Assembly (NCBI RefSeq): GCF_030519655.1
Contig: NZ_JAUMIT010000004.1
Location: forward strand, 248,001-312,000
Reading direction: 5' to 3'
Length of the DNA stretch: 64,000 nt
Source of the DNA: Wenyingzhuangia gilva
GTDB lineage: Bacteria; Bacteroidota; Bacteroidia; Flavobacteriales; Flavobacteriaceae
Shown piece after piece: positions 1 through 10,007 of this stretch. Position 1 is the stretch's first letter, and each line of letters starts with the position of its first letter. The notes under the pieces are model-generated. The model was not told where the DNA came from. It searched no databases and worked only from the letters and a program-made list of their open reading frames with translations. Made by a program: the position numbers and the translations under genes.

Positions 1-2999
1 GCTAAATCCTCAATTGAATAAATATCGTGATGTGGAGGGGGAGAAATCAATCCTACGAAAGGAGTTGAGTTACGAGCAGAAGCAATCCAAGGTAATACTT
101 TTGTACCTGGTAATTGTCCACCTTCTCCTGGCTTAGCACCCTGAGCCATCTTAATTTGTATTTCTTTTGCAGAGCTTAAATAGTGAGATGTTACCCCAAA
201 ACGTCCTGAAGCTACCTGCTTAATAGCAGAGTTTTTATTATCTCCATTCGCATCTGGTTGGAAACGTCTTCTGTCTTCACCACCTTCACCAGAGTTAGAT
301 TTTGCACCTAAACGGTTCATGGCGATGGCTAAGTTTTCATGCGCTTCACGAGAAATAGATCCGTAAGACATTGCACCCGTTTTAAAACGTTTTACAATTT
401 CTGTCCAAGGTTCAACCTCTTCTAAAGGAATTGGATCGTAGTTGGTAAACTCGAACAATCCACGAATAGTTAATAAGTTTTTAGCCTGTTCGTTGATTGC
501 ATTTTTATATACATCGTAAGAAGCTTGATCATTTAAACGTACTGCTTGTTGTAATTTAGCAACAGTAGTAGGATTAAAAATGTGTCTTTCTCCGTTACGT
601 CTCCATCTATAATCACCACCAATGTTTAATCCTAAACGTTTGTCGATGTAAGTATCTGGATATGCATATTTATATCTTTCGTTGATTTCTTTTTCAATTT
701 CGTATAAACCAATACCTTCAATTCTTGAAGCAGTGTAAGGGAAGTATTTGTTAACGAACTCTGAATTAAATCCAACAATTTCAAAAATTTGAGAACCTCT
801 ATAAGAATGTAATGTAGAGATTCCAATTTTGTTCATAATCTTTAAAATACCTTTACCAATTGCTTTGTTAAAGTTATCTACAGCTTTTTGCTCATCTAAC
901 TCAATAAATCCTTCTTGAACTTGTAAACGGATAATTTCATTTACCATATAAGGGTTAATTGCAGAGGCACCATATCCAAATAATGTAGCAAAATGGTGTG
1001 GTTCACGAGGTTCTGCTGATTCGATAACGATATCAAAATAAGAACGCTTACGTAAACGGTTCATTTGATGATGAACATATGAACATGCTAATAAAGCAGG
1101 AATAGGAGCTTTTTCTTTGCATGCACCTCTATCAGATAAAATAATGATGTTCACACCATTGTCAACTGCTTTGGTGATTTTAGTGATGATTTCTTCTAAA
1201 CCATCTTCTAAACCATTCATCCCCTTAACCTTAGTATATAACATTTCAATAGTTTCAGCTTTGAAACCATCGATGTTAATATTTCTAATTTTTTCTAAAT
1301 CATTGTTAGAGATGACAGGGTTTTGAATTCTTAATTTGTGACATTGCTCTGGAGTAATATCAAAAATGTTTTTGTCATTTCCTAAAGCCAAACTAATGTC
1401 TGTTACTACTTCTTCACGGATACCATCTAAAGGTGGGTTGGTAACCTGGGCAAATAACTGTTTAAAATAGTTAGGTAATAATTGAGGTCTATCTGATAAA
1501 ACAGCAATAGGAGTATCAATACCCATAGAACCTAATGCTTCTTTACCATCTTGTGCCATTGGTACAATTACTTCTTGAATATCTTCAATAGTATAATTGT
1601 ATAAACGTTGACGAGTTTTTAAGTCTAATGTTTCTAAAGGACAAGCTTTGTTATCATTAGGAACGTCTTTTAATCTTAAACTATTTTTGTTTAACCATTC
1701 TTTGTAAGGTCTTTCAGAACATATTTTGTTTTTGATTTCCTCATCATCAATGATTCTACCTTCGTTCATATCAACCAAAAACATTTTCCCAGGCTCTAAA
1801 CGACCATGGCTTACTACATCTTCGGGAGCAATATCAACCACACCAACTTCTGATGACATGATTAATTTACCACTTTTAGTTACAGTATAACGAGAAGGTC
1901 TTAAACCGTTACGGTCTAATAAAGCTCCAACATAATCTCCATCAGTAAAAGGAACTGAGGCAGGACCATCCCAAGGCTCCATAATACAAGAATTGTATTC
2001 GTAAAATGCTTTTCTGTCTTCAGACATGGTAGCGTGTTTTTCCCAAGCTTCAGGAATTGTCATCATCATTACTTCTGGTAATGAACGACCTGTTAAAGTT
2101 AATAACTCAACAGACATATCCATAGAAGCAGAATCCGATTTACCTGGTAAAATAATTGGGAATAATTTTTCCATTGTGTTAGCATCAAAAACATCAGATT
2201 TCATGATTTCCTCACGAACACGCATTCTTGATACGTTTCCTCTTAATGTATTTATTTCCCCATTTTGACATAAGAATCTAAATGGTTGTGCCAATTCCCA
2301 AGCAGGCATAGTATTGGTAGAGAAACGTTGGTGTACCAATGCCAATCTAGTTACTAAGTCTGGTTGTTGTAAATCTGTATAATAAGGACCAATATCCTCA
2401 GGCATAATAATACCTTTGTAGATAAGAGTCGTATTTGATAAAGAAGGTAAGTAGAAATAACTAGCTTCAGACATTTTAGAGTTACGTATTGTATGCTCCG
2501 TAATTTTACGGGCTGCATATAATTTAGCTCTAAAAATATTTTCATCTAAGTCACCTTGAGCAACAAATACTTGTTCAATATTTGGTTCAGATGCTAATGC
2601 AATTTCTCCTAATTGTGAAGAATCTACAGGGACTTCTCTCCATCCTAAAACTGTCAATCCTTGCTTGGCAATTTCTTTTTCAAAAGCTTCTTTACAAAAT
2701 TTGTGTTGATTGGTGTTCTTTGGTAAGAATACCATTCCTACAGCGTATTTACGTTGTTCTGGAAGCTCAAAATCACAAACTCTTTTAAAGTAGTCATGAG
2801 GGATGTCAATTAACAATCCAGCACCATCTCCGGTTTTCCCGTCAGCACTAACACCTCCACGGTGTTCTAGTTTCACTAAAATTTCTAATGCATCATGAAT
2901 GATTTGGTTGGTCTTTTCACCCTTAAGGTTACAAATAAAACCTGCCCCACAGTTTTCATGTTCAAATTCTGGTAAGTATAGTCCTTGTTTCTGTATCAT
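1..2999 (-). CDS. gltB: Glutamate synthase large subunit (partial, C-terminus beyond window)
   Basis: The minus frame is open from an ATG at 2999 to the left edge, giving about 999 codons of a protein usually near 1500 residues. The enzyme makes two glutamates from glutamine and 2-oxoglutarate in the cytoplasm. The N-terminus shows the class II glutamine amidotransferase start: ENCGAGFI, with the presumed catalytic Cys at residue 17, the first residue after propeptide removal in this family. [18 protein letters not shown] follows. At the window edge the FMN-domain signature [15 protein letters not shown] is readable. The 3Fe-4S and C-terminal GXGXG domains, and any gltD partner, would lie outside. 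A well-formed promoter sits just upstream (3021-3051). No frameshift was seen. Confidence 0.96.
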   Translation of the reverse strand, partial: MIQKQGLYLPEFEHENCGAGFICNLKGEKTNQIIHDALEILVKLEHRGGVSADGKTGDGAGLLIDIPHDYFKRVCDFELPEQRKYAVGMVFLPKNTNQHKFCKEAFEKEIAKQGLTVLGWREVPVDSSQLGEIALASEPNIEQVFVAQGDLDENIFRAKLYAARKITEHTIRNSKMSEASYFYLPSLSNTTLIYKGIIMPEDIGPYYTDLQQPDLVTRLALVHQRFSTNTMPAWELAQPFRFLCQNGEINTLRGNVSRMRVREEIMKSDVFDANTMEKLFPIILPGKSDSASMDMSVELLTLTGRSLPEVMMMTIPEAWEKHATMSEDRKAFYEYNSCIMEPWDGPASVPFTDGDYVGALLDRNGLRPSRYTVTKSGKLIMSSEVGVVDIAPEDVVSHGRLEPGKMFLVDMNEGRIIDDEEIKNKICSERPYKEWLNKNSLRLKDVPNDNKACPLETLDLKTRQRLYNYTIEDIQEVIVPMAQDGKEALGSMGIDTPIAVLSDRPQLLPNYFKQLFAQVTNPPLDGIREEVVTDISLALGNDKNIFDITPEQCHKLRIQNPVISNNDLEKIRNINIDGFKAETIEMLYTKVKGMNGLEDGLEEIITKITKAVDNGVNIIILSDRGACKEKAPIPALLACSYVHHQMNRLRKRSYFDIVIESAEPREPHHFATLFGYGASAINPYMVNEIIRLQVQEGFIELDEQKAVDNFNKAIGKGILKIMNKIGISTLHSYRGSQIFEIVGFNSEFVNKYFPYTASRIEGIGLYEIEKEINERYKYAYPDTYIDKRLGLNIGGDYRWRRNGERHIFNPTTVAKLQQAVRLNDQASYDVYKNAINEQAKNLLTIRGLFEFTNYDPIPLEEVEPWTEIVKRFKTGAMSYGSISREAHENLAIAMNRLGAKSNSGEGGEDRRRFQPDANGDNKNSAIKQVASGRFGVTSHYLSSAKEIQIKMAQGAKPGEGGQLPGTKVLPWIASARNSTPFVGLISPPPHHDIYSIEDL

Positions 3000-3364
3000 A
3001 TTTTAAATAAATATAGATGACAAAATTACGCAAATATTAATGAATAACAAACTATACAAGTAGTTACATAGCTTTGTTATTTGATTATTGCAGTTTTATT
3101 ACGAATAGTAGTTTTTTTAGGTATAAATACTGATAATATGATAAAAATAGACCTTATATTTTTTTGAGTTCAAAATATCTCATAATGAATATGTTAAATG
3201 CTTTTATTTTAAAAACCTGCTATAAAGCAGTTTAGCTTATTTAGATTCAATATGTATTGTTAAATGTGGAAAATGTAAAATATTTTTATGTTAATAATTT
3301 AATTTGCACTGCAACAAATCAAGAATAATCACTATAATTACTTTATATTAAGACTTAAGTTTTT
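3000..3364. other. Divergent intergenic region, gltB / flavoprotein
   Basis: A 365-bp AT-rich gap between divergent genes. It holds the gltB promoter at 3021-3051. Towards the plus-strand gene only a 7-of-8 match to a -7 box (TTAATTTG, about 3298-3305) is visible. No small ORF, RNA gene or strong hairpin was recognised. Confidence 0.5.
3021..3051 (-). promoter_or_regulatory. Promoter of gltB
   Basis: Read on the minus strand, TTTG (3051-3048) is followed after exactly 19 bp by TAATTTTG (3028-3021). This matches the Bacteroidota consensus TTG-N19-TAnnTTTG. It lies 22 bp before the gltB ATG. Confidence 0.75.
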
Positions 3365-4600
3365 ATGATTATTAAAGAATACGATGTAATCGTAATAGGA
3401 GGTGGGCCAGCAGGTGGGCAATCTGCAAGAGAGTTGTCAGCCAAAGGTTATAAAGTACTTTTAACTGAGAGACACAAAAGCTTTAAAGAGAATAATTTTT
3501 CAAGCGCTGGAATGACATTAGATCCTTTAACGGAATTTGATATTCCTGAAAGTGTTGTAGGTGCTTATTGGAAAAATTTAGAGGTTCAATGTTCAAAAAA
3601 TTTATATTCTTGGAAAGGGAATAAGAGCAAAGGTGTTGTTTTAGATTTTGGAAGACTACGACAGTTTTTAGCTGATGAAACTATTAAGTATGGAGGTGAT
3701 GTTTTAATGGGACATACTTATTTAAAAAAGGAACTTATTTCAGATGGTGTTATCGCAAGTTTTAAAAATGCTGTATCAAATGAAGTAGTTCAATACAAAG
3801 CAAAACTTTTGGTAGATGCAACAGGACCAGGTAGAAGAGTTATGTATAATTCTTTAGAGGATCAGCCTAAATTAATCTGTGGAGGAGGAGTTGAGTATTT
3901 GATTGAAGTAGAGCAAAAGATATATGATAAATACAAAGACTCTTTGTTTTTTTTCTTAGGTGATGAATGGGCTTATAAAGGATATTCCTGGATTTTTCCG
4001 ATGGAAAATAGAATCTTAAAAGTGGGAGCTGGAAAAATCTATATTCAGGTTGATAAAGAAGATGAGTTTAAAGGTTCTGTAAAAAAAATGACAGAAAAAG
4101 TTATTAAAGATTATTTAAAAGCAGATGAATATAATTTAATAGATATTCACGGAGGTACCTTAAAATATAGTCCTAGTATAAAAGATACCTTTTATAAAGA
4201 CAAGGTAGTGGCTGTTGGTGATGCAGTTTCTACGGTAAATCCATTAGGAGGAGAGGGGATTAGATATGCTATGCAAAATGCAAGATTGGCTTCTAATTAT
4301 ATTGATCATTACCTAAAGTCGGGAAGGGAGAGTTTTAGTACATATAGGAAAAAATGGAGAAACAAACATTTGCTAAAATGGCAACTGAGTGAGGCTTCTT
4401 GTAGAAGAATGTATGCCAAATACACTGATGATAAAATAGAAAGAAGGATAGGGTATATTCATAAAACAACCAATATCGACAGTATCATAGAAATGTTGTT
4501 TAATTTTAAATTCAATAAAATGATTACGCGTGTTTTTGAGGTGTATAAATTAAAGTTAATTTATAAGTTTAATAAAAACCCCAAAGTTAAATTTAGATAA
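3365..4600 (+). CDS. FAD-dependent oxidoreductase, geranylgeranyl reductase family
   Basis: A 411-residue protein. The N-terminal dinucleotide-binding motif VIVIGGGPAGGQSAREL (residues 8-24) is followed by an acidic/basic switch at TERH. The second FAD motif GDAVSTVNPLGGEGIRYAM lies at about residues 286-304. This arrangement is typical of the geranylgeranyl reductase/FixC-like flavoproteins that reduce isoprenoid double bonds or hydroxylate hydrophobic substrates. The actual substrate cannot be read from sequence. The C-terminal 90 residues are very basic, which would suit membrane association. It stands alone between a divergent gltB and its own terminator at 4601-4633, so context adds nothing about function. 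Confidence 0.8.
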   Translation: MIIKEYDVIVIGGGPAGGQSARELSAKGYKVLLTERHKSFKENNFSSAGMTLDPLTEFDIPESVVGAYWKNLEVQCSKNLYSWKGNKSKGVVLDFGRLRQFLADETIKYGGDVLMGHTYLKKELISDGVIASFKNAVSNEVVQYKAKLLVDATGPGRRVMYNSLEDQPKLICGGGVEYLIEVEQKIYDKYKDSLFFFLGDEWAYKGYSWIFPMENRILKVGAGKIYIQVDKEDEFKGSVKKMTEKVIKDYLKADEYNLIDIHGGTLKYSPSIKDTFYKDKVVAVGDAVSTVNPLGGEGIRYAMQNARLASNYIDHYLKSGRESFSTYRKKWRNKHLLKWQLSEASCRRMYAKYTDDKIERRIGYIHKTTNIDSIIEMLFNFKFNKMITRVFEVYKLKLIYKFNKNPKVKFR

Positions 4601-4633
4601 AAAAAGGCTATCTCAAAAGATAGTCTTTTTTTT
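4601..4633 (+). terminator. Rho-independent terminator after the flavoprotein gene
   Basis: GGCTATCT and AGATAGTC pair around a CAAA loop and are followed by a run of eight T residues, immediately downstream of the stop codon. Confidence 0.85.
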
Positions 4634-4725
4634 CTGCTAAAAATCATAGCAGAAAATGATTTTTAGTGGGGATAGTTGTAACATTATTTATAAAACTTTG
4701 TTAAAAAAAAATATATTTATGTAAA

Positions 4726-4758
4726 TTGATTCTAAATAATAAGATATTGATAACTTTG
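4726..4758 (+). promoter_or_regulatory. Candidate promoter of the ECF sigma gene
   Basis: TAACTTTG at 4751-4758 is a full match to the -7 box TAnnTTTG. The nearest TTG (4726-4728) is 22 bp upstream, a little more than usual. It lies 27 bp before the start codon. Confidence 0.5.
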
Positions 4759-4784
4759 TAGTCTCTAAAATATTTAAGTAAAAA

Positions 4785-5387
4785 ATGAAAAAAAATACTC
4801 CAAACGATATTTTCCATTTTGAGAACTTTGTAGCTGGAAGTGAAAAAGCTTTTGAGTATTTCTTTCGTAAATATTATAATCACGTACTTGGTTTTTCAAT
4901 CAATATTTTAAATGATGAGAAAGAAGCTGAGCATATTGCTCAAGAGGCTTTTGTGAATCTTTGGATGAATAGAGGTAGAATAGAAAAATGTATAGGTATT
5001 GAGTCATTCCTATATACTTATGCAAAATCTAAATGTTTAAATTGTCTAAGACATCAAAAAGTAAAAAAACGCTATGTTGACGATTCTTTAAATGCAAAAG
5101 AACAGCAATTAAATCATGAAGTATTAAAGTCCATGGAGTTTGATGCTTTTGATTTGGTTGAATTAAAAGATTTGATTCAGCAAGCTATTGATAACTTGCC
5201 AAGGCAAACAAAAATAATTTTTGAAAAAAAGCGCTTTCAAGAAAAAATGAATAAGCAAATAGCAGAAGAGTTGGGAGTAAGTGTAAAAACTGTTGAGGCA
5301 CATATTACCAAAGCTTTAAAGTCTTTAAGACTTAGTTTGTCGTCTTATTTACCTATTTTTTTATTAGCTTTTTTGTTTAATAGTTAA
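4785..5387 (+). CDS. ECF RNA polymerase sigma factor (FecI-like, Bacteroidota type)
   Basis: A 200-residue sigma-70-family protein. Region 2 is seen in DEKEAEHIAQEAFVNLWMNRGRI (about residues 44-66). Region 4 carries a helix-turn-helix in AEELGVSVKTVEAHITKALKSL (about 165-186). The last 15 residues are hydrophobic, as often seen in this group. It should direct core polymerase to the downstream operon once released by the anti-sigma factor encoded 97 bp away. The order sigma, FecR, STN-containing SusC and SusD is the standard cell-surface signalling arrangement, so the inducing ligand is probably whatever the SusC/SusD pair imports. Confidence 0.92.
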   Translation: MKKNTPNDIFHFENFVAGSEKAFEYFFRKYYNHVLGFSINILNDEKEAEHIAQEAFVNLWMNRGRIEKCIGIESFLYTYAKSKCLNCLRHQKVKKRYVDDSLNAKEQQLNHEVLKSMEFDAFDLVELKDLIQQAIDNLPRQTKIIFEKKRFQEKMNKQIAEELGVSVKTVEAHITKALKSLRLSLSSYLPIFLLAFLFNS

Positions 5388-5484
5388 TAAAAAGACTAAT
5401 TTTAAATAGGGTTTTTTAACACATAGGGGTACTAATATATAAGGAGCTAATAACAGTTGTTTTAGTGAGTTTAATGATAAGCCA

Positions 5485-6621
5485 ATGAGTGTTGAAAAAA
5501 TGAATATTAAATTATTGTATAAATATTTACAAAATAATGCTACAGAAAAAGAAGTAGCAGAAGTTTTTAAATGGATTGAATTATCGGTTGAAAACAAACA
5601 ACAGTTTTTGTTATTAAAAAAATCTACCTTATTAACTGCAAAAGCTTCTGCAAATTCTCAAAATGCTTTTAAAGTAGTTCAAGAACAAATTCAAAACACA
5701 ACGGAAAGAAAAACAAGTAATTTCTATAAATACGCTGCTGTTATAGTGGTAAGTGTGGTTATTTCTATGACTTGGTATTTTAAGACCCCAAAAGATATTG
5801 AACAGCAGGGTTATGTGGAGTTAGAAATAGAGGGAGGAGAAACAAAAGAGCTTACAGAAACTCATAAAGGGTGGTTAATAAATAAAGTAGGAGTGTTGTT
5901 GGCAAAACAAAATCAGCAAGAACTATCGTATCAAAATCAAAATAAGAGGTTAAAGAATCATATTCCTGTACACACATTAAAAGTACCTCATGGAAAAACA
6001 TTCAAAGTAGTATTGTCCGATGGAACTACAGTGTTTTTAAATGCAGGAAGTTCTTTAAGATATCCTGAATATTTTGATGTAGAAGGTGCTAGAGAAGTTT
6101 ATTTAAAAGGAGAAGCATTTTTTAATGTGACCAAAGATGAAGCACATCCTTTTATTGTAAAAACACAAGATGCTTTGGTGCAAGTATTAGGTACTCAATT
6201 TAACTTGAGTGCTTATGATGATGATGAAACTGTTCATTGTGAGTTGTTAGAAGGAAAAGTACTCTTTTCCAATCTATCAAAAACATCAGTAGCTTTGACT
6301 TCAGGAGAACAAGCCTTGGTCAATAAAGGTTCTAGTGATGTTCAAAAATCAACAGTTGCTGTTTCGGAGTATACTTCATGGATGCGAGGTGAGTTAATTT
6401 TTAGTGAGACTCCTTTTCCACAGATTGTAAAAAAAATAGAAAGATCTTTTAATGTAAAAATCAACAACCACTATGCTGTATTAGGAAATCAAGTATTTTC
6501 GGGTATTATTAAAGTAAAGAATGGTGATGTTAAGGAGTTGTTTGAATTGTTTAAAATAGATACTCCTTTCCAATATAACATTACAGGAACAATTATAGAA
6601 ATTACCGAGCCACAGCCCTAA
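5485..6621 (+). CDS. FecR-type anti-sigma factor
   Basis: A 378-residue inner-membrane regulator. An N-terminal cytoplasmic part (residues 1-75, with YKYLQNNATEKEVAEVFKWI) should hold the sigma factor. One membrane segment follows at about 81-101 (YAAVIVVSVVISMTWYF). The periplasmic FecR domain follows (about 165-275: HTLKVPHGKTFKVVLSDGT, EVYLKGEAFFNV, LEGKVLF), and then a C-terminal DUF4974-like domain ending in ITGTIIEITEP. It is expected to receive the signal from the STN domain of the next gene's product. An in-frame ATG 15 bp downstream (5500) is an equally good start. Confidence 0.92.
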   Translation: MSVEKMNIKLLYKYLQNNATEKEVAEVFKWIELSVENKQQFLLLKKSTLLTAKASANSQNAFKVVQEQIQNTTERKTSNFYKYAAVIVVSVVISMTWYFKTPKDIEQQGYVELEIEGGETKELTETHKGWLINKVGVLLAKQNQQELSYQNQNKRLKNHIPVHTLKVPHGKTFKVVLSDGTTVFLNAGSSLRYPEYFDVEGAREVYLKGEAFFNVTKDEAHPFIVKTQDALVQVLGTQFNLSAYDDDETVHCELLEGKVLFSNLSKTSVALTSGEQALVNKGSSDVQKSTVAVSEYTSWMRGELIFSETPFPQIVKKIERSFNVKINNHYAVLGNQVFSGIIKVKNGDVKELFELFKIDTPFQYNITGTIIEITEPQP

Positions 6622-6642
6622 TATTCTTTAACCTCAAATTTT

Positions 6643-9600
6643 ATGATTTTTTTTAAACTATATAATATTGCAAAAAAAACAATAGTCTTAGTATGTTTTA
6701 TAGCTAGTCTTACTATGTTTTCGCAAGAAAAAAAGTTGACGTTAGATTATAAAGACAGTCCGTTAGATCAAGTTTTAGAAAGCATCGAAAAACAAACTTC
6801 GTATCGGTTTTTATTTAATGCTAACAAAATAGATTCTAAAAGTAAAGTTACTATCATTATAGAAACAAACGATTTAGATTTAGTCTTGTCTATGTTGTTT
6901 ATGAATTCTGATATAGAATATGTTATCAGAAAAGAACAGATATTATTAACAAAACAGTCAGAAAAATCATTAACATTTGTTACACAAGAGCAAAGAACGG
7001 TCAAAGGAAAGGTATTGAATGCCCAAACTAAAGAGCCTTTAATGGGAGTAATGGTATTGGTAAAAGGAACCAGGCAAGGAGCTATTACAAACGAAAAAGG
7101 AGAGTTTCAATATTTATTAAAAGGAGCTAACATAAAAAATAAAGTGCTGGTGTTTTCTATGTTAGGAATGAAAAGTCAAGAAACATTAGTAGGTAATCAA
7201 TCTTTTTTTGAGGTGTTTTTGGAAGCTGAAACTGATTATTTAGAAGAGGTTGTGTTAACGTCTTCTTATGGAACTAAAAAGATAAAAGAAGAGTTAGTAG
7301 GGAGTGTAACCACTTTAACAAGTAAAGATATTCAAGTAGAGCAAACATTAGAAAGTGTAGATAAAATGCTTGAAGGTCAGATTGCAGGGGTGTTGATAGA
7401 GAATACCACAGGGGTAGGGAATCCGGTAAAAATACATGTTAGAGGACAAGGAAGTTTAACACCTCTAAATAATGCAGTTTTAGGAACATCTACACAGCCT
7501 TTAATTATTATTGATGGTGTTATTTTGGCTGAAGAAGCGGCTGTAGATAGTGAGTTTTTTGATGGGAGTGGACGTTTTACCGAAGATTTATTAAATCCTT
7601 TAACCCAATTGTCTTCAGAAAGTATTGAGAGTTTTACTGTATTAAAAGATGCTGCAGCCACAAGTCTTTACGGTGCCGATGGTGCCAATGGAGTTATTTT
7701 AATTACCACTAAAAAGGGAAAAAGAGGGAAGCCAAAATTTAACTTTTCTACTCAATTGGGAGTTTCTTCGGCAATCAATAGAATTAAATATTTAAATGGA
7801 GAGCAATACCATGAACTTAGAAGTGAGTATTTAAAAAATACTACGACCAATTATACTCCAACAACGTATAATGGTGTGGATACCGATTGGTTTAAATTGT
7901 TAAATGAGCAAGGATTTTTTAATAGAACAAATTTTGGAGTTTCAGGAGCCAATCAAAAAATATCATATAGAGTTAATGTGGGGTATTCTAAAATAGACGA
8001 AGCTCAAAAAGGAAACGAAACAGAACAGCTAAATGCCAGTGTTAATTTAGGATACGAAGTTAAAAAGTTTTCAGCCAGTTTATCATTACAACCAAGTTAC
8101 TTGCAAAAAACAAATCCTAATATTTATTATAGTTTTGCTTTTGTTCCTACCATCAATCCTTATACAGAAGATGGAGCATTCTCAGAAATAGGAGTTACGG
8201 GAATGGCCAATCCTTTAGCAGCAATCGCTCAAAATAAAAATGTTACCAAAACCTATGCATTACTAGGGAGTTTAAATCTAAATTATCAGTTGTCAGATGA
8301 TTTTAGTGTTTCAACTTTGTTTGGTGTTTCAGCATCTGATAAAGAACAAGATCGATATTTTTCTGGAGCTAATGAAAGTGGAAGAAGTAGTGGTTCTTTT
8401 ACTTTAAATGGAGTTACTTATCCTAATTGGGGAAGGAGAGTAATTAATGAAAGAAGCAATCATAAGTGGAATTGGCATGCTCAATTAAGTCATCAAAAAA
8501 ACATCAATAATCAACATTATTTTAACAGTATATTGGGAGTTGAGTTGGCAGCAGACGAGGCTAATTTAGCTTATCAGAGTGGATTAGGATTTGTGAATTA
8601 TGAGCAAGTAAACAGTGTTGCAAATGCTATTAGAGATGATAATCCTGATACCGTTGTTGATGAATCGACCAACAATCAATCATACAGATCGGATATTAAC
8701 AACAATTCTAGAGTCTCTATTTTTTCTCAGTTTAATTACAACTTTAAAAAACGATACTTTTTTTTAGCAAACCTACGTAGAGATGAAAGTTCTGTTTTTG
8801 GAACAGATACTAGTGTGGCTTATAACGGAGGAGCTGGTGCTAGCTGGATGTTGTCTAACGAGAATTTTTTAACTCATGTGCGTTGGCTTGATTTGTTAAA
8901 ACTAAAAGTGAGTTATGGAACTACGGGAAATTCTAGAATAGGATCGTATAGATCTAAAGGGTTGTACAATAGCTCTCAAAACGGATATAATGGAAACAAG
9001 GGAGCTACCACCTCTACTGCTCCAAACATTGCGCTAGGATGGGAAAAAAACACCAAGTTTAATACAGGAATCGATGTCAACATTTTCCAACGATTAAATC
9101 TTTCGGTAGAATATTATTACGATGCTATTTCAGACTTAATAACTAGCAGAAATATTCCATCAGAACTCGGTTATAGTAGCATGCAATTAAATGCTTCGGA
9201 CATGTACAATAGAGGTTGGGAATTGTCTGCTTTGATGAAATGGATCAGACAAAAAGATTTTAAATGGATGACCTCTTTTAATGTTTCTACAGTAAAAAAT
9301 AAGGTGACAAAATTAACTGGTTTGGGAAGCGAGTATTCTACTTCAGAACGAGCGTTGGCACAAAAAGTAGGATACAGTACTACGGCTATTTGGGGAATAA
9401 AATGGGTAGGTATAGATCCTGCTACGGGAAGAGATTTATTAGAGAAAGAGGGACAAGTATACGATGCAGTTACTTACAATAGATTGCTTTCAGAAGCAGA
9501 CTGGGAACCCATAGGAAACAGTCAGGCAAAAGCCTATGGAGGGTTTAACAATACGTTTACTTTCTTTAACAAATTAGATGTTTCGGTAAGAGGTTCTTAT

Positions 9601-9996
9601 CAGTTTGGAGGTGATGCGTTGGTGCAAGATGAATTAATATCTAAATACAATATTACATCTAACAGAAACTTATCGATAAACGCTTACGATTATTGGAGAC
9701 AACAAGGCGATGTTGTTCAGCAACCAGTGGTTACTAGCAACAATCCTCCATTGTCTAATCTTATCAAATATTTATACGATGCTAGTTATATAAAAATCAA
9801 CAACATCAATATTAAATACAATTTTAACACAAATACACTTCCTTTTATAAAAAGATTATCAGCCTATGTAAACGTCTCTAATGTAGGTTACTGGTATTTA
9901 GAAAAAAGCCAAGAAGGAAGAAATGGAATTAGAGAATTTATGTTTACGTATCCGCAATCAAGAACCTTTACGGTAGGAGTAAGTGCTGGATTTTAA
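6643..9996 (+). CDS. SusC/RagA-type TonB-dependent outer-membrane receptor with STN domain
   Basis: A 1117-residue receptor with a signal peptide (about 1-27). An STN (secretin/TonB short N-terminal) domain at about 30-105 (LTLDYKDSPLDQVLESI) marks transducers that talk to a FecR protein. A carboxypeptidase-like beta domain (about 118-195: VKGKVLNAQTKEPLMGV) precedes the plug (LEEVVLTSSYGTKKIKEELVGSV, then VLKDAAATSLYGADGANGVI). The barrel ends in a C-terminal aromatic residue (VGVSAGF). It should import a ligand with the SusD-like lipoprotein encoded 11 bp downstream. The ligand is unknown. The genes that follow include no glycoside hydrolase, which argues against an ordinary glycan locus. 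Confidence 0.95.
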   Translation: MIFFKLYNIAKKTIVLVCFIASLTMFSQEKKLTLDYKDSPLDQVLESIEKQTSYRFLFNANKIDSKSKVTIIIETNDLDLVLSMLFMNSDIEYVIRKEQILLTKQSEKSLTFVTQEQRTVKGKVLNAQTKEPLMGVMVLVKGTRQGAITNEKGEFQYLLKGANIKNKVLVFSMLGMKSQETLVGNQSFFEVFLEAETDYLEEVVLTSSYGTKKIKEELVGSVTTLTSKDIQVEQTLESVDKMLEGQIAGVLIENTTGVGNPVKIHVRGQGSLTPLNNAVLGTSTQPLIIIDGVILAEEAAVDSEFFDGSGRFTEDLLNPLTQLSSESIESFTVLKDAAATSLYGADGANGVILITTKKGKRGKPKFNFSTQLGVSSAINRIKYLNGEQYHELRSEYLKNTTTNYTPTTYNGVDTDWFKLLNEQGFFNRTNFGVSGANQKISYRVNVGYSKIDEAQKGNETEQLNASVNLGYEVKKFSASLSLQPSYLQKTNPNIYYSFAFVPTINPYTEDGAFSEIGVTGMANPLAAIAQNKNVTKTYALLGSLNLNYQLSDDFSVSTLFGVSASDKEQDRYFSGANESGRSSGSFTLNGVTYPNWGRRVINERSNHKWNWHAQLSHQKNINNQHYFNSILGVELAADEANLAYQSGLGFVNYEQVNSVANAIRDDNPDTVVDESTNNQSYRSDINNNSRVSIFSQFNYNFKKRYFFLANLRRDESSVFGTDTSVAYNGGAGASWMLSNENFLTHVRWLDLLKLKVSYGTTGNSRIGSYRSKGLYNSSQNGYNGNKGATTSTAPNIALGWEKNTKFNTGIDVNIFQRLNLSVEYYYDAISDLITSRNIPSELGYSSMQLNASDMYNRGWELSALMKWIRQKDFKWMTSFNVSTVKNKVTKLTGLGSEYSTSERALAQKVGYSTTAIWGIKWVGIDPATGRDLLEKEGQVYDAVTYNRLLSEADWEPIGNSQAKAYGGFNNTFTFFNKLDVSVRGSYQFGGDALVQDELISKYNITSNRNLSINAYDYWRQQGDVVQQPVVTSNNPPLSNLIKYLYDASYIKINNINIKYNFNTNTLPFIKRLSAYVNVSNVGYWYLEKSQEGRNGIREFMFTYPQSRTFTVGVSAGF

Positions 9997-10007
9997 AAAA
10001 GAGAAAT